Shown here one piece after another: positions 1 through 11,297 of a stretch of 64,000 bases of DNA; the stretch's first letter is position 1; every line of letters starts with the position of its first letter. The position numbers and the translations under genes are program-made. The notes beneath the pieces are model-generated. The model was given only the letters and a program-made list of their open reading frames with translations, had not been told where the DNA came from and did no database searches. The stretch comes from Chinchilla lanigera (taxonomy: Eukaryota; Chordata; Mammalia; Rodentia; Chinchillidae): positions 1,410,266-1,474,265 of the forward strand of contig NW_004955402.1 in assembly GCF_000276665.1 (NCBI RefSeq), in the 5' to 3' direction.

Positions 1-929
1 GAATTAAAACAGACCGCAAATCACGAAGGGTTGTTCCGTTCCTTGATGTACACTAGAATAAAGTAATATTTTTTCTCATGTACAATTCATTTTCCAGATT
101 AGAAAAATGCAGGACATTCTTATTTGTACACTGAGCGGTTTCTTTTGAGCTGAAGTTGCACCGTGATGGCTGTGCCCAGATACTGTCACCAAGCCCTCTC
201 TAATGTTTATGTACAAATGATTGATCACACTGCATTTCCCTGTGTAGGGAATGTGGTAAGTGACCTGCTGCTGGCTCATTTAACGAGCTATGATCCGGTC
301 ACCATAGTGCTGAGGTAGACAGAAGGCTTTGATGTGAGAACATGATAGTGGCCAAATGTCAGTTAAGAGCCAAGTGCGAGGACAGCACGTTAGCACAAGG
401 TCTCTTGTGTAAAGCCACTCTCTCTCTGTGTATCTATATTTGTTTTGATATCTGTGTGTAGAAAGAGAAAGAGTGCTTGAGAAAGTTATTCATGAAAATG
501 ATAAAGAGTCCACTACTGCTTTGTGAAGAAAAACAGATGGCTTGATTTCTCTGTTCCTCTGTGGCTTTTTCTCCCCAGGAATCAGTTATCCCCATAGTTA
601 AGAGGCAGAAATAACTTGTGCCCACTGCAGGAGGAAGGACATGATGAAATTTGATACATACAGTGCACACGGTGGGACGTTATTCAGCCTTACAAAGGAA
701 GGAGCAGCATAAGGTGATGTTGGTGTGGATTCTGCTTTGGGCTGCTTTCCTCTCTCACTTCTGCCTGCTCTTCTGCCCAGCCTGGCCTTGAACAGCTGGG
801 CTCAGCATCCTCCTGTCTCATCCTCCTGAGTGGCTTTGACCGCAGGCTCAGACCCTGCGCAGCTGGCCTCTTTGAGCGTGTGCAGCATCCACAGCAGCCT
901 GTGCTCACTCTCGCTGCTGCACTCCTCAA
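1..929. other. unannotated intergenic sequence
   Basis: I see no coding exon here. Short open frames are chance-like. A badly decayed B1-like stretch (CCTGGCCTTGAACAGCTGGG, then CATCCTCCTGAGTGGC) lies near 765-845 in antisense orientation; nothing else is recognisable. Confidence 0.5.
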
Positions 930-1410
930 GGCACATTTGGTCCTTGCATCAGTCAGCACTTACCAGAAAAACAGATTCAATGCAAGACATACAAATATAT
1001 GTGGATTTACAAGGTAGGCTTACAAGGGCCGCCCACAGAGTCAGGTGTGGGACTGTGCAGAAGGGCTGTCTGTGTGCTGAGATCTGATGGATCCAGTTGA
1101 AGGCCTAGAGCTCACTTTGGTGTCCCGTGAGTCCGTATCAAGAGGCTGAAGGGTCTGCACTGAAAGCCAAGAGATAATGTCCAAGCTGAGGGGGAGACTG
1201 GGGCTCCTCTGAAGAAACAGAAGCAGCTTCCTTCTTCCTTTCCCTTTTACTTCATTCAGGCCCCCAGCCATTGGTTGGTGTCACTCAATCTAGGGCGGGT
1301 CTTCTGTCTTCGGTAAATCCCCTTAGCCACACCCAGGACTATGCTGATCCAATTTAGTTGGGCGTTTCTTACTCAAGCTGACACGGTTAACTATCACAGT
1401 CACCCCCTAA
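930..1410. repeat. ancient LTR-like interspersed repeat
   Basis: The layout matches an old mammalian LTR-type repeat read in antisense: an AT-rich start (ACAAATATATGTGGATTTAC), a middle with short GAAG/CTGA-rich words, then a late block with GGGCGGGTCTTCTGTC, CACACCCAGGACTATGCTGA and GGTTAACTATCACAGTCAC. A block at 33436-34310 has the same overall layout and may belong to the same family. The exact family name is uncertain. Confidence 0.4.
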
Positions 1411-2249
1411 GTTTGTTCTAATTCAACCAAAATACAGCAAGTCCCGACTCCCTAATGGGTCCTGCTCCAAGAGAACCCTCCTAAGTTGGACTTGTTCCTA
1501 AATCTGATTCATTCCTAAATCCAAGTCTGACAAGTGAGTCCTTTACAGTTTTGACACAAATATATAAGACAGCAAGACAGAAGGGCAGAAGGAGAAACAC
1601 CTGGTGTTGTGGTGTGCACATGCCAGGGTCCCTTGCAAGAGCCTGACTTGGGGTTCCATGTGTCTTCAAGGGGCGCAGCTACAGAGAGGAGCAAGGACTT
1701 TGGCTCAGCTAAGGACTGGGTCAGAGGAGAGGCAGCTCCTTCTCCACTCTGCAGAGTTCTCTCCGCACAGTGTGGCGAGGAGCTGCTTCCACAGGGCACC
1801 CCTATGGGGGAAATAAATCTGGTCACCTCCGCTCTCCTGGAAGGGTCCCTTCCTCCACTCACTCAGCTCGACCCTGGTGATAGCATCACATGCAATAAAG
1901 TAAATTTTAATTCAAAAATGTGTGTGGGGTAGTTGGGGTAATTACATATTGGTGGGATGGATAATTTCCTGGGAAGATAGAATAATTGTAGTTTTTACAA
2001 CACAGTGCCAAAGAATATGGTGTAAAAACACATAATTGCAAGAAAACACATGAAATTATGGTAATAGAATTTGTACCTCTTACAGTAATAGAAATGCAGC
2101 AAGAAAAGCTAATGAGGGTATAGATGATTTGAGCAGCATGATACCATTGATTTAACAGGTACAAGTTCACAACTAATAATTACAGAATATAAAACATTAA
2201 TGTTGCTGAGTTGTATAGATAAGATGGTTAAAATGTCAAATCTTATGAT
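1411..2249. other. unannotated, AT-rich in its second half
   Basis: No recognisable gene or repeat. Overlapping open frames on both strands around 1480-1930 have no family signature and look like chance. Confidence 0.45.
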
Positions 2250-2550
2250 GCACGAACATGTGTCCTAGTCACTCTCTGGTCCTTGGCACACAACGCCCCA
2301 CACTCATGACTGCAGAGGTAAGAGGCTCATGGGTGCAGTCCATGATCTGCTGGTTCCAAGGCAGGAGTGGGATGGTGGAGGGCCCGGTGGAGGAAAAGGT
2401 GCTCACACCATGGCAGCAGGAAGCCAAGAGACAGGAGGAGCTGGGGCGGGATACGCTGTCCCAGGTCATGCTCCCGTAACCAGGTCAAATCTGGCCCCAC
2501 CTCCTGTGGCAAGTCAGGGCTAGTGTCCCCCAAGATCCAGCCACTTCCCC
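2250..2550 (-). repeat. MaLR-type LTR fragment, antisense
   Basis: Order of words: a GTGGAGGAAAAGGTGCTCAC stretch, CATGGCAGCAGGAAGCCAAG, a purine-rich piece, then CTGGCCCCACCTCCTG. This is the antisense pattern of ERVL-MaLR LTRs in rodents. Similar pieces occur at 26870-27180 and 38215-38360. Open frames across it have no protein similarity that I recognise. Confidence 0.5.
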
Positions 2551-2584
2551 AACATGTGAGACATGCAGGGTGCATTTTAGATAT

Positions 2585-2587
<3 letters not shown>

Positions 2588-2624
<37 letters not shown>
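2588..2624. repeat. (AC)n microsatellite
   Basis: An uninterrupted dinucleotide run of 37 bases. It adjoins the MaLR fragment and creates spurious His-Thr frames on one strand and Cys-Val frames on the other. Confidence 0.97.
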
Positions 2625-2625
<1 letters not shown>

Positions 2626-4049
2626 TACTACTGCAGAGAATAAATGTTTTTCTCACCTATCACCTGGTTCACGGTTGAGGTCCTTCTGACAAGATGCAGA
2701 TTAACAAGAGAAAACTGTACGTTTATTTAACATGATTTTTACGTGACACAAGAAACTTCCTATGGAAATGAAGAACAAAAGCAAGGTAAAGCTGTGCTCA
2801 TGATCAGGTTTAACCCAGAGCAGACAGTCACGGGGAAATATGATTGCAGGAAGTGGCTCTGAGCTCGTGATAACAAAAGGGACTGTGGCCAGGCTGTGGT
2901 TCAGATGCTTCCTGTGTCCTGAACCTTCCTGCCCCCGGGTCTAGGCAGGGCCTCTCTCCAAGGAACGTCCAAAGATGCGAACCTCAGGAGAAGGCGGGTG
3001 GGAGAAGGCCTTTCTCGGCTTCCTGACCTGTTTCCTACGAGTGGTGAGCAGAAGGTGAGGGTGACCTTCCGTTTCTGTTTTCTCCGGTGCCGAGGTGCTA
3101 TACTTGGGTGAAATACACTGAGCCATGATCCCAAAACTCCAAGGGGAGCAGAATACCACATCCAGGCTAGAATCAACAAATGCCAACCAGAGGACTGGTA
3201 ACAGCTTCTGGTGAGCTCAGTTGTTTGTTTTTTCCACATTGAACACATTTCATTAAAATGGAGAGCCAAAGAAATCCACATCTCCCCTCAAAATGCTGGA
3301 AACCAGTCACACTTAAAATATCTCAGAAGGGGAGGGAACTAAAGAAAGAAATCATAAATTAGAAAATATTTAGAAGAGAGTAGAACTTTCAAGGCAACAT
3401 TTGTGAATACCCTTAAATCGGCCAACAGAGGGAAATTTATAGCCTTAAAATGCATGCATGGGAAAATAAATCTTCCCTGGATGTCTCTTAGTTTTGCAAG
3501 GTTCTGGCCGCCTGAACCACTGAAAGCAAAATGCTGCAAATCTGAATTATGCCTTCCTTTATCTTCCAAATATTTTACTTTTCACATGCCTTGGCGACTG
3601 TAACTGTGGATATTTGTCTCCTTAAAGTTGGGGAGAGTGCAGTCCAACCAGAAGACAGCAAACGCTCTTTTAGTTTTTGAGATAGGGGCAAAAGCCTACA
3701 TTCCTGGGTAGGGACCTGGGAAATAGATTAAATAACCTTGTGTCACCTGAGGGACTTAGGGTCACCTTCCTGGGTGACAGTTTGAAATGGAAAGCCCTGG
3801 ATCACAAGCTCATTTGACCAATGCCAGGAGACGTGACTAACATTCCAGAGGGGTGCAGGGTGCAGCATCCTTCCCACGAAGGAGCAGGGGTGTGGGAGGT
3901 CCCCCTGTGCTGTGTGTAGAGCTCTGACTCCTGCTGTGCGTCTGGAGGCCTCTCCTATCCCGGGACTGGAGAGGAGCAGCAGTGTGTCCACAGGACGACA
4001 TCTCAAAACATTCACAGTTCCTGACTTAATAAAACTTTTCAAAAGGAAT
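2625..4049. other. unannotated, with possible old LTR in 2650-2950
   Basis: Bases 2650-2950 (GTACGTTTATTTAACATG, then ACGTGACACAAGAAACTTCC and CGTGATAACAAAAGGGACTG) resemble an antisense ERVL-type LTR, but I cannot name it. No supported gene or repeat is seen in the rest. The antisense open frame over 2901-3281 has no family features. Confidence 0.35.
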
Positions 4050-4300
4050 AATAAAGAATCAGTGACTTCAGAGTCAAACTCAAGAATTGAGAAAGAGGAA
4101 AAAGACCAATTCCTAAATAAGCAGGACAGACATAATAAAAGCAGAAATTAGAGAAACAAAAACACAGTCATAAACTTTTGATAAGGCTGATCAAATGTAA
4201 AACAAGAAGAGGCGTACTTTCGTAATTTAGGGAAGAAAAAGAAGAAATGAAGCTGGGATTTTAAAAAGACACGGAGGGTATACAGTTGGAAATTTTTGAA
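4050..4300 (+). mobile_element. old LINE-1 ORF2 fragment
   Basis: A-rich plus-strand sequence matches the L1 ORF2 region between endonuclease and RT in order: AATTGAGAAAGAGGAAAAAG, GACCAATTCCTAAATAAGCA, AAAGCAGAAATTAGAGAAAC. Stops are frequent and no reading frame survives. It is likely an L1M-age fragment. Confidence 0.55.
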
Positions 4301-4389
4301 CAATGTATGACTCATTTCAGCAGTGTGGGGAATTGGTCTGACTGAATTAACAAAGTGCTAGATAAGCAGATAGCTGCATATAGTTTACA

Positions 4390-4700
4390 GAAAATAAATC
4401 CCACATATCTGTACTCAGTTCAATGGATTTTGACAACCATGGACACCCATACAAACCACTTCCCAAATAAGGTACAGAACTTTCCCCGCACAACTCTGCC
4501 TCCCCAGTCCACCCCACATATCTGTGTCTGATTTCTGTCACCAGTGATTAATCTTCCCTGCCCTGACTCAGACAAACGGGAGCACAAGGTGTTACTGGAG
4601 TCTGGTTCTCTCCCTCCAGTGTGGCGCTTTCCGAGAGTCACGCGGGTTGCCCTCGTGAGTACCTGTCTTCTCTGTGCAGCTTAGTTTGCATTTGACAAAT
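4390..4700 (-). mobile_element. old L1M 3' fragment, antisense
   Basis: CATGGACACCCATACAAACC, then a C-rich stretch and CCACCCCACATATCTGTGTC, follow the pattern of ancient L1M 3' ends in antisense. A related antisense L1M piece resumes at 5219, after a DNA transposon. Confidence 0.4.
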
Positions 4701-4762
4701 GTACCATCAGGTCTTTATCCCTTGTCAGGGGAGGTGGGCCTTGCAGCTGTTTCCATTTGGCT

Positions 4763-5218
4763 ATTATAGGAATTATCCATTATCTGAAAGGCTTGGAACT
4801 AAAAGGGTTTGGAATTGAGGATTTTTTCAAATTTTGGAATATTTGCCTATATATAATGAGACATTATGGGGATAGCATGGAAGTCTAAACACAAAATTCA
4901 CTTATGCTTCGTACATACTTTATATACATTGCCTGACTTATTTAATGTAATATTTTAAATAATTGTGTGGATGAAACACACTTTCATGTTGTGGAATTTT
5001 CCACTTTTGGCAGTGTATTGCAGCTCAAAATTTTGGGTCTTAGAGCATTTTAGGTTTCAGAATTTTTTTTCTTTTTCTTTTTTTTTTTGTCTTTTGTCTT
5101 TTCTTCCGGCACCAGGAATCGAACTCACAACCTTGCACTTGCCAGGCAGGTGCTTTGCCACTGAGCTAAATCCCCAGCCCCTGGTTTCAGAACTTTTGAT
5201 TAGGGATATTCAACCTAC
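4763..5218 (-). mobile_element. Tigger-type (MER2-like) DNA transposon remnant
   Basis: The sequence tracks a MER2/Tigger non-autonomous element: GGAATTATCCATTATCTGAA near one end, ATATTTGCCTATATATAATG, TTTTAAATAATTGTGTGGAT, and the terminal block TTTTGATTAGGGATATTCAA at the other end. The parent family is TcMar-Tigger, which inserts at TA. The copy is decayed and is interrupted by an ID SINE at 5063-5182. The strand is tentative. Confidence 0.6.
5063..5182 (-). mobile_element. ID SINE, antisense, with 10-bp target duplication
   Basis: A T-rich tail precedes the antisense ID body. Read on the minus strand it gives the tRNA-like A box GGGGATTTAGCTCAGTGG and the B box GAGTTCGATTCC. The direct repeat GGTTTCAGAA flanks it at 5053-5062 and 5183-5192, so both insertion ends are defined. 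It sits inside the Tigger remnant and is therefore younger. Confidence 0.93.
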
Positions 5219-5480
5219 ATGAATAAAGATGCTGTGAACAATCACATTTTGGCTTTCTGTGAACATACGTTTTAATTTCTCCTGGATGAAAACTTTGGAG
5301 TAGAATTGCTGAGCCATAGAGTGGGTGTATATGAAACTATGAGAAACTGCCGAACAGTTCTCCAAGAAGATTGTGTAACTTTAGTTCCATCAGGTGTGTG
5401 TATGAATTCCGTGCCCTTCCTGATAGCTGGTACTGTCACTCCTTTTATTTTAGTCATTTTCTTGAAAGTGTGCTGTTTTC
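5219..5480 (-). mobile_element. old L1M fragment, antisense
   Basis: GAATAAAGATGCTGTGAACA, TTTAATTTCTCCTGGATGAA, GTAGAATTGCTGAGCCATAG and GAGAAACTGCCGAACAGTTC appear in the order expected for the antisense 3' region of ancient L1M elements. No coding potential remains. Confidence 0.7.
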
Positions 5481-6716
5481 CATCGTGTTTTTATTTTTTG
5501 TGTCTCTGGAGACTGATGACACTGAGGACCTCGTCCTGCGCTCATGGAGGATTGCCATGGGATGCGTCTGCTCAAGTTCGAAGCCCTTCTGTTTCAGCTG
5601 TTCATCTTTATTAATTTCCTTTTCACCTTCACAGTGTTTTTGATTCTACATACAAGGTAAGTAGTTCTTACTTTCTCTGTAGATTTTAGAATACATGTGT
5701 TGATATATACAAGAAATCATAGAAGATAGCTATGCATTTGCAAGTCACTCTAGAAAATTAAAAGCTTGATTATAGTGACTCTTTTAATCTGTAAACGTAG
5801 TACATCTTCCCATTTACTTTGTTTTTTTGCGTTGCTTTGTCAGTGCTTGGAGGTTGTCAGCAGAGACGTCCTACATATAAGTTGTCATGTTCATGCACAG
5901 GCATTTCATTTTTTATGAATGCTTTTAAAATGCGACTTGCCCCCATTTTAATTTCTAATTAGTCACTGCATTTAAGTGGAACAAAAGTCATTTTTTAATG
6001 TTATGCTTATATCTTCCCATTTTGCTACAACTATTTATTAGTTTTGGAAGCCTTTAAAGACAATCTATGGGCTCTCTTTTTAGATAATCATAGAAGCTGC
6101 CAAAGGAGACAGTATTATGTCTTCTTGCAGGAATTTTCTGTGTTTTTCTTTTTCTTGTCTTATTGTACTGAGTGGGACTGTTTCTATGATGTTTCACAGA
6201 AGTGGTGAGAAAGAACGCCTTCAGTTAACTCCTAATTGGAGGGCAAGCATTTAGGCTTTCACAATTCAGCATGGTGTTAGATGAAATTTTCACTTGATGT
6301 GTGTGGTACCGCTTAGGAGCTTAAGAAGTTCTCTTTCAGTCTTAAACTTGGGTAGATTTAAAGAAAAATAAATAGATAGATATCACACATTTCCAGTATT
6401 TTATTTCTCCTCTGCTGAGCCTCTGTCAGCTGTCCGCTCCAGTCAGGGCATTCATTTTCTAGGTGGCCAGAACAAAGCGGTAGCAGCAGATGGCTCAGGA
6501 CAACGGGAACATAGTGGCATAGTTCTGGAAGCCACCACTCCAGAATCAGCACACTGGCAGCACCCTGCTTCTTTGAACCTCTAGTGGAAAATCCTTCCTC
6601 TCCTCTCTAAGCTGCTGGTGTTTTCCACCAAGTCTTGAATTCCTTGGCTAATAGATGCCTCAGTCCATTCTCTGCCTCGGTCATCTCTCTTGGTTGTTAT
6701 CGCCCTGTGTGTTTCT
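5481..6716. other. unannotated AT-rich sequence
   Basis: Probably degraded L1-derived sequence continuing from the preceding fragment, because the style is T-rich with phrases typical of antisense L1. I cannot support specific boundaries and see no gene. Confidence 0.35.
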
Positions 6717-6863
6717 TTTTTTTCTTTTGTCTTTTTGAGACAGGGTCTTGATATGTAGCTCAGGCTGGCCTTGAGCTTACTTTGTAGCCCGAACTTGCAA
6801 TGATCCTCCTGCCTCAGCCTCCCGAGTGCTGGGATTACAGGCGTGCGCCACCACACCAGGCCC
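6717..6863 (-). mobile_element. B1 (7SL-derived) SINE, antisense
   Basis: T-rich tail, then GAGACAGGGTCTTGATATGT, CAGGCTGGCCTTGAGCTTAC, CCTGCCTCAGCCTCCCGAGT and GGGATTACAGGCGTGCGCCA: a near-complete B1. Imperfect 15-bp target duplications flank it, GCCCTGTGTGTTTCT at 6702-6716 and GCCCTGTTTGTTTCT at 6864-6878. It includes the internal duplicated segment typical of B1. Confidence 0.95.
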
Positions 6864-7773
6864 GCCCTGTTTGTTTCTGTATCTTCACATGGAGCTCTCC
6901 CCTCTGTGTCTCTCTCTTCTTACAAACACATTAACAATACCAGGCTAGGGCCACTCTAAGAACTCAGCTTGAGGACATTTTGCAAAACACATATTTTCAA
7001 ATCAGATTCATAGATCCTTGGGGTTAGAAGTTCACCATGTCCTTTTTGAGGCACACAGTTCAACACAACATTTTGTTAAATTACGTTGATTTATTTTAAA
7101 TAAATAAAGCCAGCCTTGAGCCAGCCTTGTATTCTTGGCATGAACTCCTTCAGCCGTAGACATCACTCTTTTATACACTGTGTGGTTTTGTTTGCTAGCG
7201 TCTTGTGGAAGTTATTTGTGTGTGTTCATGAAGGATATTGGTCTATAGTTTGCATTTTATTTTTTTTCAGAACATGATATTGCAGATAGGAGCAAGCAGC
7301 ATTTAGTAAGAGCCATCTCCATGGAAACAAGAGAAAAACAAAGGCTTTGAGAACAGACTGGAGCAGACTATAAATCCAGCTTCGGAATCTGAGGAACAAC
7401 CAGTTGAAATTTCTAGCAGTTGGGCTGAACTTTATTTGTTCATTTTGTGTACATGTATGTGCTTTGAATGCCTCTGGTGATGTTAGGCGTACTTGGGTGG
7501 ACTGTCTGAGTGGTCTGTACAGCAGTAGGTGTAAATGTTGTCCATTTATGAGTGGTTGTGGCTTCTCTGAAGTTTGTATTTTGTCATTCAGCTTCAACTT
7601 ACAGGGATCTGGGTGAGGGCAATGACACCAAGTCAGAAGCATAGGAGAAAACAAAATATTAGTTTGGAAAACCAGAAGAATTCAGGATTTAGTCTACATT
7701 ACTGTTAGATAACAAAAGTTCAAAGACAAATGATAGGCCTAGAATATAATACTGGATGTGCTATAATAAACCT
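6864..7773. other. unannotated
   Basis: Non-repetitive to weakly L1-like sequence. A 142-codon antisense frame at 7226-7654 has no recognisable domain, and I do not call it a gene. Confidence 0.4.
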
Positions 7774-7870
7774 CAATATAAACCTTAAAATTCTTTATAT
7801 ATAAAATTCTCAATATAAACCTCAAAATTCTTTATATATAATTCAATATATAAACCTCAAAATTCTTTTT
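7774..7870. repeat. AT-rich tandem repeat, three imperfect units
   Basis: Units starting at 7774, 7811 and 7844 each begin CAATATAAACC (the third as CAATATATAAACC) and run into AAAATTCTTTATATATA. Spacing is 37 then 33 bases. Confidence 0.9.
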
Positions 7871-7905
7871 TATAAATATTAGCTTTTCTTTTATTATTAT
7901 CTTTA

Positions 7906-8007
7906 TTTTTTTAATTAAAAAAATTTTTTTTTGGTACTGGGAATTGAACTCACAACCTCGTGCTTGCCAGGCAGGTGCTGTGCCGCTGAGCTACATCCCC
8001 AGCCCTG
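7906..8007 (-). mobile_element. ID SINE, antisense, with 12-bp target duplication
   Basis: T-rich tail then GGTACTGGGAATTGAACTCA and GCTGAGCTACATCCCCAGCC. The direct repeat TTATTATCTTTA occurs at 7894-7905 and 8008-8019. The intact boxes and perfect duplication suggest a fairly recent insertion. Confidence 0.94.
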
Positions 8008-8611
8008 TTATTATCTTTAAAAGATACATACAAGTTTTACAAAATGTGCCAACTTCAGCTGAAAGCTACTTGCACAGAACACAGCCATATGTGAGGCACT
8101 TAGACCGGCATTTGTTGAAACAACTATCTTCTCTGAAGAACACACTGCCCAAAATTCTTTTTGTCATTAAAGTCATCTCCATTTCTAAGCATACTAAGAC
8201 TTATTTATTTGTAAAATAAGTCCAATCTCATTAAACAAAGAATAGTTATTGACCACATAGTTCTTTCAGAATTTGCTTTGCTGGGAATTTCAATAAGGAG
8301 TCTCAGGTTGAACTTTTAAAAGTGTCTCATGGCTAGGAATCCAAGCCAGGACTACACCAGACTTCACCTGAAATACCCATAGATAGGTGAATTCCTCTCT
8401 TCTTGAGATTGCCAAGCCTTCCAGGAGTGGCTTTTCTCATTCATCTGTAAGGCAGGGAATCCTAAATCAGGCAAATACCTGTTTTCCCAAGAGGATTTGT
8501 CCTCCATAGAGTTGGCTTTCACTCTTCATGACCATTGCTTTGTATCTGATTCTATACATGTTATTCTCAATATGATATTCTGATCAGAGCCTTGGGAATA
8601 AAACCAGTGTT

Positions 8612-8693
8612 GGCTGGGGATATAGCTTAGTGGCACAAGTGCCTGTCTGGTAAGCACAAGGTCCCGAGTTAGATTCCTGGTGCAAAAAAAAAG
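8612..8693 (+). mobile_element. ID SINE, sense, with 10-bp target duplication
   Basis: GGCTGGGGATATAGCTTAGT begins the element and a short A run ends it. AACCAGTGTT flanks it at 8602-8611 and 8694-8703. The B-box region reads GAGTTAGATTCC, which departs from the canonical GTTCGATTCC. Confidence 0.94.
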
Positions 8694-8703
8694 AACCAGT
8701 GTT

Positions 8704-9274
8704 TCCAATTGTGTCGTGTTATAAGAACAGACTGTTACTAACCTATGCAAATCATGATTTACCTATAAAAATAAGAGCACCCAAGAAAAGTTTCATCATT
8801 CAGAAGGGATGGAGTTAGAAGAAGAAGATACATGTTACAAAGCTGTTTGCAAACATGTAACCTATGAGATTATTATTGTTTTAGGTAGTTTAAGAGAAAG
8901 AGAAGAAACCTTAAATGTGAGGAAATAAACTATAGAAAAAGAGTGTTTCAGTTGAGAAGTCTGAAGAATTGCAGCAATTCATATCAATTCACTGAGTTCC
9001 AGTAATGGACACCAGTTCTGCCAAGTCTTGGATCGGCCATTTAATGGGCCCATCATTCTCTTTCAGAGGTCTGGAAATTCTCACCTGTGCAGTGCTGAAA
9101 TCTTAAAGGTATCATAAACCTGTATTTGTCAGAACCTTTTCCAGGAATCTCTTTGAAGACCTTTCAGATTATAGCCGCTTGGCAAAAATTTAGGAAAGCA
9201 TCAGATTAAAGCAATACTTGTCTATAAATGAGAAAAGACAATGTCCATGTGCAGCGTTAAGTTTAATTGTGCTA
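8704..9274. other. unannotated
   Basis: No repeat or gene recognised; moderately AT-rich single-copy-looking sequence. Confidence 0.4.
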
Positions 9275-9590
9275 ATTTGATTATCTTGTGAACTGCCTCT
9301 GTGATTTGTAAAGCATGCTTCCGGGTGTGCCTGGTGAGTCATGGAAGTGTGACCTTGGGTGATGCATGTGGTCCCTGACTCCTCTGGCACTGTTCCCCTG
9401 GTCTGCTTCCCAGCTAGCACGACTGAGCAGCCTTGCTCTGCCAGGCCCCTTTCCCATGACATTTCTTCCTTGGGGCAGCTGACCACGGACTGACTCCCCT
9501 GAACCCATGAGCCATATTAAACCTCTCCTCCTTTACGTTGTGGTATTGGATATTTCCTGCAAGTAATAGGACACCTGACTAATATGTCAG
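9275..9590 (+). mobile_element. MaLR-type LTR, sense
   Basis: The 3' part has the MaLR ending: AACCCATGAGCCATATTAAA, CCTCTCCTCCTTTACGTTGT, GTATTGGATATTTCCTGC, GACACCTGACTAATATG. The polyadenylation signal has decayed to ATTAAA. The 5' boundary is approximate. Confidence 0.65.
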
Positions 9591-9782
9591 TGTTAACAGT
9601 CTGACGAGAGTTCATTTCAATGCCATTGAAGGTTCTGTGGCATACAACATTTAAAAATAATAATTGGAGTTAGGATCGGTAACATTATACCAGGACATGT
9701 TGGCTTTCTAGGAAGGTCATACAATTTCTGGCTTGCTACTTGACACTCATAGAAACCAATGCCACGGAATAAGTTTGTGCTA

Positions 9783-9843
9783 GAAAGAAAGAAAGAAAGA
9801 AAGCAAGAAAGAAAGAAAGAGAGAAAGAGAGAGAGAAAGAAAG
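9783..9843. repeat. (GAAA)n purine repeat
   Basis: A GAAA-rich run degenerating into GAGA. One strand is purely purine. Confidence 0.95.
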
Positions 9844-10840
9844 CTTTATTGTAGGAAGACTAGTGAGAAGGCCAGGAGGTGGGGAAAAGCCCAGGCCTGC
9901 CTCCCTGATGGGCTGCCAGGGAAGAATTTACAGGAAGGGAGGAGGAAGCTGCTTGTTGCTGAATGCAAGAGGAAGCTTTGGGATTCTTTGTGCAGCCACA
10001 CACGGTCCTCAGCCTCTCCACAGCTCACTTGTTTCTTTTTGGGGGAAATTATATTCTGGGTGAGTGTTTGTAACTTGTGACAGCAGAAGTCACTGACCAC
10101 ACACCCCAGCTTTTCCTGCACATATCCATTCTTGAAATGCTAGTTTCTAACTACCCTTGAGTAGGTTCTCAGTAGCACTTTGCTATTTAAGGAGCTAATG
10201 TCCAGGTGTGTCCAGACCTTAGCCAAATTCACTTACATTAATAGCAATGTGTTCATACAAATACCAGGGTTTAAACATCACCTTTATTTGACCATGCATC
10301 CACGCAATTAGCAAATTAAATATGCCTAATCAGGTTAGTAACTCTCTTTTTATAGGGATAGAGAATAAATTTTTCTGAGATTTTCCAGAGACCTTTTGGA
10401 AAATCCCAAAGGCAGTTTGAAGTAAAAACAACTTCATTTAGAATTTGATTTTGGGAAGTTATAAAAAATGTAAAACTGCTTAAATAGGACCACTTGATTA
10501 CATACAGTCACCCTGGGCCCACAAAAGTGAAGTTACTCATTTAACCACAGTGACAATTAGAAGATGTCAAGGGCAAAAGCCAGAAAGTTACAGAGTTGTA
10601 AAAATGACAACACAGCTTAGCTCTTTGAACAGAGAAGAATCAGTTTTCTAAGTCTGACAAAAACAAGAAGCACAGAAAATTATTTTAGTAAAGCACAATC
10701 ATTTTTCTAGGCAGATTACTAAAAGTTAAATAAAAACAGAATCCACATTATATAACCTCCTGATGTTGACTTTTCCCATTAAACACGAGACCAGAGTTTT
10801 GCCTATATTAATAATTTATTCCTTTCCATTTTTGAGTAGC
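9844..10840. other. unannotated; LTR-like start at 9844
   Basis: The start GCTTTATTGTAGGAAGACTA next to a purine tract could be the 3' edge of an antisense LTR (polyadenylation signal read in reverse) extending to about 10130, but I cannot name a family. From 10200 on the sequence is AT-rich and featureless. Confidence 0.3.
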
Positions 10841-11150
10841 ATTAGGTTGTATGCATGAATGTATAGAGTTTGGTCAGCCACTGAAGAATGTATGGGTTGT
10901 TTTCAGTATTTTTTCTATTAGAAATAGAGCAGCTATGACAACTTGCATAAAGGTTTGTGGGAGCAAATTCTCATTTCTCAGGGATGAATGTCCAAAAGTG
11001 TGATTTACGGAGTATAACCTGTCAAACGACTTCAGAGTGGTCGCATTATTTTCTGTTCCTCCAGCAATGTCTGGGAGAGCCAGCTGTCCTGCTTTTTAGC
11101 CTGGTTTTGGTTCACTCATTCTCTCCCTGTGTTGTCAAGTGAACTGAAGA
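10841..11150 (-). mobile_element. old L1M fragment, antisense
   Basis: GTTTGGTCAGCCACTGAAGA, GTATGGGTTGTTTTCAGTAT and AAATAGAGCAGCTATGACAA follow the antisense L1 3' pattern. It is similar in position within L1 to the copy at 5219-5480. Confidence 0.6.
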
Positions 11151-11196
11151 GGTTTTCTTTTCATTTCTAATATTATGCTTCTCTTCTTTTGAAAAA

Positions 11197-11297
11197 GGGT
11201 TCTCAATATGTAACCTAGGCTTCTCTGAACTTTCAGCCTTCCTACTTCAGCCTCCTAAGTGCTGAGATTTACAGGTATGCACTACCACACCTGGCAT
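11197..11297 (-). mobile_element. old B1 SINE, antisense
   Basis: GGGTTCTCAATATGTAACCT, CTTCAGCCTCCTAAGTGCTG and ATGCACTACCACACCTGGCA mark a diverged B1 monomer. Confidence 0.75.

Noticed and set aside
8612..8693. tRNA gene suggested by A-box and B-box sequences in ID elements
   Set aside because: They have A tails and target duplications and do not show a full cloverleaf, so they are tRNA-derived SINEs, not tRNA genes.
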